From positions 2,418,001 through 2,482,000 of the forward strand of contig NZ_JAUSXN010000001.1 in the NCBI RefSeq assembly GCF_030816015.1: a stretch of 64,000 nucleotides of DNA, given 5' to 3'. This DNA comes from Pedobacter sp. W3I1. GTDB lineage: Bacteria; Bacteroidota; Bacteroidia; Sphingobacteriales; Sphingobacteriaceae. Under the pieces are notes generated by a model. That model was not told where the DNA came from. It made no database searches and saw only the letters and a program-made list of their open reading frames with translations. This document shows, piece after piece, positions 18,017 through 24,902 of this stretch (its first letter is position 1; every line of letters begins with the position of its first letter). Made by a program: the position numbers and the translations under genes.

Positions 18017-18820
18017 ATGCTATCTTTTCCCAACGCAAAAATAAATCTAGGCTTAAATATCACCGAAAAACGTGCTGATGGTTATCACAGCCTCGAAACC
18101 GTTTTTTATCCGATCAATATTAAAGATTCGGTCGAAATTACCGATGCGGAGGTAACTTCGTGCAAAATTCATGGGATTGATATTCCTGGCGACCCGAACG
18201 ATAACCTGTGTTTTAAAGCTTATCAATTGGTAAAAAAAGATTTTAATATTCCGGCGCAGCAGATCAATTTATTGAAAAACATTCCAGTTGGTGCAGGTTT
18301 GGGTGGTGGATCGGCAGATTGTGCTTTTCTGATCAAATTATTAAATGAGAAATTCAGTTTGGGAATGTCTGTTGATAGGATGGAAGGTTATGCCCGCCAG
18401 CTAGGTGCAGACTGTGCTTTTTTTATCGAGAGCAAACCTGTCTATGCATTTAATAAAGGTGATGAATTTGAAAAGTGTGAAATAGATTTGTCAGCCTGGT
18501 TTAAAGTTTTGGTAAAACCGCCTGTACATGTAAGTACGGCCGATGCTTATGCACATGTAAAACCGCAAAAACCTTTGCAATCGTTAAAAGAAATTATACA
18601 TTTGCATCCAACAACATGGAAAAATAAGGTTATCAACGATTTCGAACCATCGGTATTCGCAAAGTATCCCCAAATTCGTCAAATAAAAACCAGTTTATAC
18701 GATGCAGGCGCAACATTCGCTTTAATGAGTGGTAGCGGTTCGTCGGTTTTTGCACTTTTTAACCATCCGGTTAAGTTGCCAGAACTGGAAAAAAATAACT
18801 TAGTATTTTATGGCATTTAA
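18017..18820 (+). CDS. ispE: 4-(cytidine 5'-diphospho)-2-C-methyl-D-erythritol kinase
   Basis: Phosphorylates CDP-methylerythritol in the non-mevalonate (MEP) route to isoprenoids, with ATP. It is a GHMP kinase: FPNAKINLGLNITEKRADGYH at residues 4-24, the ATP loop IPVGAGLGGGSADCAFL near 90, GADCAFFIE near 130, and LMSGSGSSVFALF near 235. Length 267 is typical. The next gene (OsmC-like) begins 131 bases downstream on the same strand, but a degenerate repeat lies between, so co-transcription is uncertain. Confidence 0.95.
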   Translation: MLSFPNAKINLGLNITEKRADGYHSLETVFYPINIKDSVEITDAEVTSCKIHGIDIPGDPNDNLCFKAYQLVKKDFNIPAQQINLLKNIPVGAGLGGGSADCAFLIKLLNEKFSLGMSVDRMEGYARQLGADCAFFIESKPVYAFNKGDEFEKCEIDLSAWFKVLVKPPVHVSTADAYAHVKPQKPLQSLKEIIHLHPTTWKNKVINDFEPSVFAKYPQIRQIKTSLYDAGATFALMSGSGSSVFALFNHPVKLPELEKNNLVFYGI

Positions 18821-18951
18821 GCTGGGGCGCATAGCGTTCGAAGAGCAAAATATTAGGGTATTAAATAATAAATTTAAATTAAGGTAGAAGGTTGGAAGGT
18901 AGAAGGCTTAGGTGGCTTGATACCTGATACCCAATACTCGATACTATTAAT

Positions 18952-19368
18952 ATGAACATAAATCTGATCCGCAAGAGCGGTAAATTTAATTTTGAAGCAG
19001 AAAACGAGAGCGGTTTTACTGTAGAGCTGGATGCAAAAGCTGCCATTGGTGGCGAAGGAAAAGGTTTCAGGCCTATGGAGATGTTGCTTATTGGATTAGG
19101 CGGCTGCAGTGGGATTGATATGGTAAATGTATTAACCAAGCAGAAGGAACCCCTTGAGGATGTTAAAATCGCGATAAATGCCACTAGAAAAGAGGAAGAA
19201 ATGCCGCCGATTTTTGATGTAATTGATATTCACTTCGATTTATTCGGCGATTTAAGCGTTCAAAAAGTTGAGCGTGCACTACAAATGACCTTCGATAAGT
19301 ATTGCTCAGTATCGAATATCTTAGGGCGCTCTGCAACAATTAATTTTACTTATAAAATAAACAAATAA
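18952..19368 (+). CDS. OsmC-family protein
   Basis: A 138-residue member of the OsmC/YhfA peroxiredoxin-like family. It shows GGEGKGFRPMEMLLIGLGGCSGIDMVNVL, with the usual Cys in GLGGCSGID near residue 57, and a second Cys in YCSVSNILGRSA near 119, the pair used for organic hydroperoxide reduction. The substrate is not known. A degenerate GATAC-type tandem region precedes the ATG (18890-18951). It may form an operon with the downstream metZ-like gene, although 165 bases separate them. Confidence 0.85.
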   Translation: MNINLIRKSGKFNFEAENESGFTVELDAKAAIGGEGKGFRPMEMLLIGLGGCSGIDMVNVLTKQKEPLEDVKIAINATRKEEEMPPIFDVIDIHFDLFGDLSVQKVERALQMTFDKYCSVSNILGRSATINFTYKINK

Positions 19369-19380
19369 CAATGGCAGGGA

Positions 19381-19533
19381 GGATAAAGTAGAGAAGTATA
19401 AAGTAACAAGTAGCAAGTATCGAGAAGCAAATCTTAAAATTTATGATGACGGCTTTATTCTCGCACACATCTTGATACTTGATACTCAAATCTTGATACC
19501 CATCCCTTGATACTCAAATCTTGATACTTAAAA
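19381..19533. repeat. Degenerate GATACT tandem between OsmC-like gene and metZ
   Basis: This gap holds several imperfect copies of TTGATACT / TTGATACC (around 19470-19530: CTTGATACTTGATACTC, AATCTTGATACCC, CTTGATACTCAAATC, CTTGATACTT) and AAGTA-type words at 19395-19420. The last copy abuts the start codon. A shorter related run (TGATACCTGATACCC, CTCGATACTA) precedes the OsmC-like gene at 18918-18945. Confidence 0.65.
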
Positions 19534-20700
19534 ATGAAATCCGAAAATTTTGAAACCATAGCTATACGCACTCAAACCGAACGCAGTTTACACAAGGAGC
19601 ATTCATCGCCAATTTACCTCACCTCAAGTTATAAGTTTGAAGATGCGGAAGAAATGCGTGCTTTGTTTGCTAATGAAAAGGAAGGAAATGTATATAGCCG
19701 TTATTCAAATCCAAATACATCAGAGTTCATAGAGAAAATGTGCCTGTTAGAAGGTGCCGAAGATGGTTTTGCCACTGCCACAGGTATGGCGGCGATTTTT
19801 ACCACATTTGGTGCATTTTTAAAAAATGGCAACCACTTGGTTTCGAGCAGATCGGTTTTTGGTTCTACACATCAATTATTAACCAATGTTTTTTCTAACT
19901 GGGGGGTAACTTTCGATTATGCTGATTTAGATAAACCACAGGATTGGGAAGCCTTAATTAAGCCGAATACCAAAATGATTTTTGTAGAAACCCCATCTAA
20001 TCCTGGTATCGATATTATCGACCTTGAATTTTTGGGCGATCTGGCTAAAAAACACAAGGTATTATTAGTCGTTGATAACTGTTTTGCTACACCATACTTA
20101 CAGCGGCCGATTGAATTTGGTGCACACATTTCAATCCACTCAGCTACGAAATATATCGATGGTCAAGGCCGTGTGTTAGGTGGGGTTATCTTGGGTACTA
20201 AAGAGTTAATTGCTGATGTGATTGGTTTTGCCCGTCACAGCGGACCAGCGTTATCGCCTTTTAACGCGTGGATTTTATCAAAAAGTTTGGAAACTTTGGC
20301 CATCCGTATGGACCGCCATTGCGAAAATGCTTTAAAAGTTGCTGAATACTTAGAAAAACACCCGAAAATTAAACTGGTCAAATATCCGTTTTTACCATCG
20401 CACCCTCAATATGACATTGCCAAAAAGCAAATGAAACAGGGTGGTGGCATTGTAACCATAGTGGTTGAAGGTGGAATTGATGCTGCGCGTAAATTCATGG
20501 ATGGCCTGCAAATGTTCTCGATCTCTGCAAATCTTGCCGATACCCGTTCAATTGCAACACACCCTGCTACCAGTACGCACAGTAAACTTACTGAAGAGCA
20601 ACGCAACGAAGTGGGTATTGAACAAGGTTCAATCCGTTTATCAATCGGTTTAGAACACATCAACGATATTTTAGCTGATATTGAGCAGGCTTTAGCTTAA
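19534..20700 (+). CDS. metZ: O-succinylhomoserine sulfhydrylase-like PLP enzyme
   Basis: A trans-sulfuration (Cys/Met metabolism) PLP enzyme that most likely makes homocysteine from O-succinylhomoserine and sulfide. The N-terminus has FETIAIRTQTERS and SSPIYLTSSYKFED; YSRYSNPNT lines the active site near residue 56. The PLP-binding lysine is in HSATKYIDGQGRVLGG near 205. The C-terminal domain shows ATHPATSTHSKLTEEQR and QGSIRLSIGLE. Length 388 fits. The exact acceptor (O-succinyl or O-acetyl ester) cannot be told from sequence. It precedes a MITE-like repeat. Confidence 0.85.
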   Translation: MKSENFETIAIRTQTERSLHKEHSSPIYLTSSYKFEDAEEMRALFANEKEGNVYSRYSNPNTSEFIEKMCLLEGAEDGFATATGMAAIFTTFGAFLKNGNHLVSSRSVFGSTHQLLTNVFSNWGVTFDYADLDKPQDWEALIKPNTKMIFVETPSNPGIDIIDLEFLGDLAKKHKVLLVVDNCFATPYLQRPIEFGAHISIHSATKYIDGQGRVLGGVILGTKELIADVIGFARHSGPALSPFNAWILSKSLETLAIRMDRHCENALKVAEYLEKHPKIKLVKYPFLPSHPQYDIAKKQMKQGGGIVTIVVEGGIDAARKFMDGLQMFSISANLADTRSIATHPATSTHSKLTEEQRNEVGIEQGSIRLSIGLEHINDILADIEQALA

Positions 20701-20719
20701 TAAAGGCATAAATAGAAAT

Positions 20720-20830
20720 AGGCTGTATCATAAATAATTGTCATCCTGAGCCTGTCGAAGGACTTGCTAAAAGCGTTTCGACAAGCTCAACGTGACAATT
20801 CGGATAGAATTTATAAATATGATACAGCCT
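20720..20830. mobile_element. MITE-like element with AGGCTGTATCAT inverted ends
   Basis: AGGCTGTATCATAAAT (20720-20735) is mirrored by ATATGATACAGCCT ending at 20830. Nested inside is a second inverted repeat: ATTGTCATCCTGAGCCTGTC versus GACAAGCTCAACGTGACAAT. The whole 111 bases is one long imperfect palindrome without a reading frame. Structure and size suggest a miniature inverted-repeat element moved by a transposase that is not in the window; this is inferred from structure. A weak hairpin (ACCCTGAAATAAATTCAGGGT, 20850-20870) follows. Confidence 0.6.
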
Positions 20831-20941
20831 CTTGTTCGGGTTAGAAAGACCCTGAAATAAATTCAGGGTGACGATCGTTTTAGAAAAAAAAATAGTTAAA
20901 ACACCAAAAAGCAAAAACTAATAATCGAACTTAGGCTGTAA

Positions 20942-22198
20942 CTATTCGTACTTTGAAAAATCTACAGCAAAAATACAGCGGTTAACCTGACTGCCATTTT
21001 GAGCTCCGGCATTCGGTTCAAATTCAGTTAAGCTCCATAAATATCCATATTGTGCTTCAAGATATAACGATTCAGCGCCGTATGGCCATCTGTAACGAAC
21101 GGTATTGGTATCACCATCTGTATATCTTGCTAAACGGGCGGTCGATCCGTACGATTCGCTAGGCGATCCCGTGCAAGAAAGCCAGGTCCTGTTCCCTTTC
21201 CTAAAAACGCCTTGTATGCCATGCGCATGATCCGAAGTAAACAGACTGTTTTTTGGAATCACTGTTTGTATGCCCGAATTCTGCAATTCTCCTAATGAGT
21301 TTATCGGGAATCCGAATATTTTTGGAACAATAGATGCATCTGCACTTCCGGCATAATATTGTCCTGTCCATAATTGATTATTTTCGTAATTTACCTGTAC
21401 GGTTGAAAAAGGACTTGCATCGTTAATTTTATAATAACCTATTTGTGGAAGGATGTATCTGTAATTAAAAGCGTAAAGATTTCCACTGGCATCTTTGCCA
21501 CACTTATCATCAGTGCCTGTTCCTGTAGCTACTTCAATAATTTTGTCTAAATCAAATACCCTTAATCCTAAACTTGTACTGCTTAAATAAACTTTACCAT
21601 TAAAGTAAGCTACACCACCCGCATGTACATTTAAGGGCGCATAAGTACCATATTGCGTATAATCAAGTGTGCCGGTTGGAAGTGTGGGCTGTACCAGTAA
21701 AATGTGCCTGTACGTTAAATAAGTACTCGAACTTGGGCTGATGTCGATAAGGGTTATTCTCGATCCTTTGCTCTCGGCAGCATCTTTGGCGTACCAGCTT
21801 ACCAATAAATAGCGTACACCATTTCTGGAGAAACCAGCTATTCCCTGGGGGCGCCATATGGATGTAGTTTCATCATCTTCATTCCATCTAATACCTCTTG
21901 CCCTGTTTTCTTCAGGGACATTAAAGCCATATACCTCGGTGTAAGCACTGCCGCCAATAGCCTGGCGGTTTTTATCAATTTGTGTTGGATTTAAAAATGA
22001 AAAACCAGTGTTGATGTAGGCCGATGTGTTTGAATAGGCATTTACGCTTGCGGCAGCACTGGCTACTGCAGTGTTAGCCATTAGCATATTTTTCTTTTGG
22101 TTTGTTGTGCTAGCCTCCTCTTCAGGTAATTTGTTCTTTTTGCAGGAAAATGCGAAAAGGCAAGACGCTAATAGCATCCAGATGATGTTTTTTTGCAT
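20942..22198 (-). CDS. Putative lipoprotein of unknown function
   Basis: Not recognised beyond being exported. The N-terminus MQKNIIWMLLASCLFAFSCKK is a lipoprotein signal with a lipobox FAFSC, so the mature protein is acylated. I chose ATG at 22198 (the lipoprotein start) over an upstream in-frame ATG at 22237 that would add 13 polar residues. The mature part of about 400 residues has short beta-like stretches, e.g. GGVAYFNGKVYLSSTSLGLRVFDLDKI (split: GGVAYFNGKVYLSSTS, then LGLRVFDLDK), suggestive of a beta-propeller with YLxxxxxGxxVFDL blades. Its transcript would start upstream of 22240. Function cannot be inferred. Confidence 0.7.
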   Translation of the reverse strand: MQKNIIWMLLASCLFAFSCKKNKLPEEEASTTNQKKNMLMANTAVASAAASVNAYSNTSAYINTGFSFLNPTQIDKNRQAIGGSAYTEVYGFNVPEENRARGIRWNEDDETTSIWRPQGIAGFSRNGVRYLLVSWYAKDAAESKGSRITLIDISPSSSTYLTYRHILLVQPTLPTGTLDYTQYGTYAPLNVHAGGVAYFNGKVYLSSTSLGLRVFDLDKIIEVATGTGTDDKCGKDASGNLYAFNYRYILPQIGYYKINDASPFSTVQVNYENNQLWTGQYYAGSADASIVPKIFGFPINSLGELQNSGIQTVIPKNSLFTSDHAHGIQGVFRKGNRTWLSCTGSPSESYGSTARLARYTDGDTNTVRYRWPYGAESLYLEAQYGYLWSLTEFEPNAGAQNGSQVNRCIFAVDFSKYE

Positions 22199-22422
22199 GG
22201 ATTTATAAGTTTGATCGTTATGGTTAAATTTAAACAAGTTTAAAAGATCGATGTAAACTTAAAACCGAAATCGTGTTAAGGATTGGTTATGTTTAGTGCT
22301 GGGCATCTGGTATGGAATTCACAATTGTTTGCTCTAGACTTATGAAGTTTGTGCTGTGCGTAGGCCACTGAAACTTCTGAAGTCTTTAAACTTCAAAGTC
22401 TCAATGAAAAAACTAAATTCGT

Positions 22423-23106
22423 ATGATGAATGATCTAGATTTTGTCCTTTCCGAATTAAAATCCATCAGTGAGCCTGAGTATTTAAAAAAGATGGCTCAT
22501 TTTGGGATTGATATTTCCAAAGCTTTTGGCATCCGTGTACCGAATATCAGAAAGCTGGCCAAACAGATTGGTAAAAACCAAGAGCTGTCTGTACTACTTT
22601 GGGAAACCGGATTTCATGAAGCCCGGCTTTTAGCAACCTTTATTGGTGATTATAAAGAAGTAGGTGAAGCGCAAATAAATGCCTGGGCGAAAGATTTTAG
22701 CTCCTGGGATATATGTGATCAGGCTTGTGGAAATCTTTTCGTTAAAACGCCTTATTTTAAGCTGAAGGTTTTTGAGTTTGCTCAGGCCGAAGCAGAATTT
22801 GTGAAACGTACTGGTTTTGTGTTGATGGCCGAGGCAGCTGTACACCTTAAAAAAGAACCGGACGAAACTTTTTTAAGTTTTCTGCCAATTATTGAAAGGG
22901 AGGCTTACGATAACCGGAACTTTGTTAAAAAGGCAATCAACTGGGCACTGAGGCAGATCGGCAAACGAAATGCCTTCCTACATGAGCATGCCATTAAAAC
23001 CTCAAATAATATCCTTGCCCAAAACAATAAAAAAGCAAACTGGGTAGCTTTAGATGCATTGAGAGAACTTAACAGCGATGCCGTAATGGCAAGGCACAAT
23101 CGGTGA
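22423..23106 (+). CDS. DNA alkylation repair protein (AlkD-like)
   Basis: A 227-residue HEAT-like repeat protein of the AlkC/AlkD family, DNA glycosylases that remove bulky or alkylated bases. Visible is FGIRVPNIRKLAKQI near residue 34, LLWETGFHEARLLATFIGDYK near 57, the family block WAKDFSSWDICDQACGNLF near 85, and WALRQIGKRNAFLHEHA near 168. Trp and Asp of SWDICD correspond to the AlkD active-site region. It stands alone; a run of GACTC-type degenerate words (23105-23140) follows the stop. Confidence 0.85.
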   Translation: MMNDLDFVLSELKSISEPEYLKKMAHFGIDISKAFGIRVPNIRKLAKQIGKNQELSVLLWETGFHEARLLATFIGDYKEVGEAQINAWAKDFSSWDICDQACGNLFVKTPYFKLKVFEFAQAEAEFVKRTGFVLMAEAAVHLKKEPDETFLSFLPIIEREAYDNRNFVKKAINWALRQIGKRNAFLHEHAIKTSNNILAQNNKKANWVALDALRELNSDAVMARHNR

Positions 23107-23182
23107 TTGACTCAAGACTTAGGACTCTGGACTCCCGACTACTTTCTTACCCTACATCAATGCCTGGTAAACATCGCTGCTG

Positions 23183-23190
23183 TAAATTTG
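23183..23190 (+). promoter_or_regulatory. Candidate -7 box (TAAATTTG) for the pirin gene
   Basis: TAAATTTG fits TAnnTTTG and lies 24 bases before the ATG of the pirin gene. No clear -33 TTTG is seen at the usual spacing, so support is partial. Confidence 0.35.
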
Positions 23191-23214
23191 TATCATAAAT
23201 AAGAAAGGAAATTT

Positions 23215-23937
23215 ATGTCACAGTTTATTTTGCACAAAGAAAACACCCGCGGTCATGCTAATCATGGCTGGTTAAATGCACACCACTCGTTCAGTTTTGC
23301 AAACTATTACAATCCTGAAAGGATGCACTTCGGAGTTTTAAGAGTTTTAAATGATGACTTGATTGATGGTGGGATGGGCTTTGGCTCTCACCCACACGAT
23401 AATATGGAAATTATTACCATTCCATTGGCTGGTGCAATTGCGCATAAAGATAGTATGGGTAATTCGGCTGTAATTAAAAATGGAGAAATTCAGGTAATGA
23501 GTGCCGGAACAGGTGTTAGCCATAGCGAGTTTAACGCAAATGCAGATGAGCAATTGAATTTATTGCAGATCTGGTTGTTTCCAAACAAGAAAAACGTTAC
23601 ACCACGTTACGATCAGCAAACTTTAGATGCTGCAGCGAGGCACAATAACTTCCAGCAGATTTTATCGCCAAATGCGGATGACGCCGGAGTTTGGATTCAT
23701 CAGGACGCCTGGTTTTCGTTTGGTCAATTTGATGAAGGTTTTGAAGCCGAATACAAAATCAAAAAAGCTGGAAACGGTGTTTATGCTTTCGTAATCAGTG
23801 GAGAGGTAACTATAAACGGCCAGGTTCTAAGTAAAAGAGATGGATTAGGTGTATGGGATACCGATAGCATCAGTTTTAAAGCCAATACTGCAGATGCAGA
23901 GGTTTTGTTGATGGATGTTCCAATGGAAATGAATTAA
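23215..23937 (+). CDS. Pirin-family protein
   Basis: A 240-residue double cupin of the pirin family (YhhW/YhaK-like). The first cupin shows HHSFSFANYYNPERMHFGVLRVLNDD near residue 23, then FGSHPHDNMEIITIPLAG near 57 with the metal-binding His of HPHDNMEI, and GEIQVMSAGTGVSHSEFN near 92 with Gln-His further ligands. The second cupin is degenerate. Some members act as quercetin dioxygenases; the function here is not known. It has its own -7 box and is likely monocistronic. Confidence 0.9.
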   Translation: MSQFILHKENTRGHANHGWLNAHHSFSFANYYNPERMHFGVLRVLNDDLIDGGMGFGSHPHDNMEIITIPLAGAIAHKDSMGNSAVIKNGEIQVMSAGTGVSHSEFNANADEQLNLLQIWLFPNKKNVTPRYDQQTLDAAARHNNFQQILSPNADDAGVWIHQDAWFSFGQFDEGFEAEYKIKKAGNGVYAFVISGEVTINGQVLSKRDGLGVWDTDSISFKANTADAEVLLMDVPMEMN

Positions 23938-23948
23938 TTTAGAAGTAT

Positions 23949-24066
23949 CGTCATTTCGACAGAAGTGTTCTAACGAACTCCTTTAGAGGAGAAATCTTGG
24001 AGTAGAGACCAAGTATTTCTCCACTTTGCTACTGATGAAAAATCGGTGTATCAGTCGGAATGGCGA
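23949..24066. repeat. Diverged CGTCATTTCGA-family hairpin
   Basis: CGTCATTTCGACAGAAGTG at the left and AATGGCGA at the right frame a unit with inner GGAGAAATCTTGG / CCAAGTATTTCTCC arms. It appears to be a mutated relative of the repeat at 2976. It lies between the pirin gene and a small plus-strand gene. Confidence 0.45.
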
Positions 24067-24099
24067 TTTATTTTTTAATATATTTTTAAACTTAACACT

Positions 24100-24393
24100 A
24101 TGCAAACTACTATACTTTATATTGGTCGGGATACAGGAATTACTGCAGTAATGAACCGCTTGTTAAATGCAAGGCCTGAATGGAAAGGTTTGTGTGTTTG
24201 CAAAAATGAAGAGGCCATTTCCATATGCAAAGAACAGCACATTGACTTGGTTTTACTTGGAAATGGAATTGATCAGGAATCAGAAGCTGAACTGAAAAAT
24301 AAACTTCTCGCCTTAAGGCCTGGCCTGAAAATTATCCAGCACTATGGTGGGGGGAGTGGATTGTTGTATGGCGAGGTAATGTCGGCACTTTAA
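24100..24393 (+). CDS. Degenerate receiver-like small protein
   Basis: A 97-residue protein that resembles a truncated response-regulator receiver domain: ILYIGRDTGITAVMNRLL at the start, then AISICKEQHIDLVLLGNGID at 50-69, where a true receiver would have a phosphorylatable Asp after LVLL. Here it is Gly, and the phosphate-acceptor site is therefore missing. The end YGGGSGLLYGEVMSAL is shorter than a complete domain. No partner kinase is nearby. The name is an inference from pattern; the gene is probably real because the frame is intact and well placed after a gap. Confidence 0.5.
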   Translation: MQTTILYIGRDTGITAVMNRLLNARPEWKGLCVCKNEEAISICKEQHIDLVLLGNGIDQESEAELKNKLLALRPGLKIIQHYGGGSGLLYGEVMSAL

Positions 24394-24488
24394 CTACGAA
24401 AAAAAATACCCGTCATTTCGATAAATAATCTATTGCATAAAAACCAATGTGATTGACAGAAAGTTTAAGAAGATCACTCCCAAGTAGC

Positions 24489-24572
24489 CGTCATCTCGAG
24501 CGAAGTGCAACAAAGCCGAGAGATCTATCGAAGCAGATCTCTCCATTTCACTGCGTTCCAGTCGAGATGACT
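24489..24572. repeat. Hairpin repeat, CGTCATCTCGA family (copy 2)
   Basis: CGTCATCTCGAGCGAAGTGC on the left and TTCCAGTCGAGATGAC on the right are complementary, with inner AGAGATCTATCGAAGCAGAT. Same family as 2976, 29609, 39272 and 54012. It is between the receiver-like gene and the LapA gene. Confidence 0.7.
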
Positions 24573-24619
24573 ATTTTGCTGTTGAGTATCAGGTCGTAGA
24601 ACCCTACTAATCCTAACGC

Positions 24620-24898
24620 TTAGCTGATATAATCTCTGTCTTCATCGCTCAATTCTTTTTTATTAGAAACCGGTTGATTTCTTTCGATCTCGTCGTCATA
24701 ACTGCTTACTGTTTTCCGCGGACGGCCCACAACAAAGCCGATGATAAAACCGATGATGATGCAAATACCGATAACCAGAAGTTTAGATACTGGAAGTGTG
24801 GTAACCAGGAAATCGAAATCAACAGGTTCGGTATTCACCATTAAAAATATGGTAAGTAATGCAGTCAGGATAATGATGGAGATTGTTTTTGCGCTCAT
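24620..24898 (-). CDS. LapA-family membrane protein
   Basis: A 92-residue protein of the LapA (DUF1049) family. Two hydrophobic helices at residues 4-22 (KTISIIILTALLTIFLMVN) and 40-62 (LLVIGICIIIGFIIGFVVGR) flank a conserved loop with NTEPVDFDFL. The C-terminal tail is acidic and polar. The family is associated with lipopolysaccharide assembly in E. coli, but direct evidence for this gene is absent. It lies four bases downstream of the large minus-strand gene at 24903, so both may share a transcript. Confidence 0.85.
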   Translation of the reverse strand: MSAKTISIIILTALLTIFLMVNTEPVDFDFLVTTLPVSKLLVIGICIIIGFIIGFVVGRPRKTVSSYDDEIERNQPVSNKKELSDEDRDYIS

Positions 24899-24902
24899 GG
24901 TT

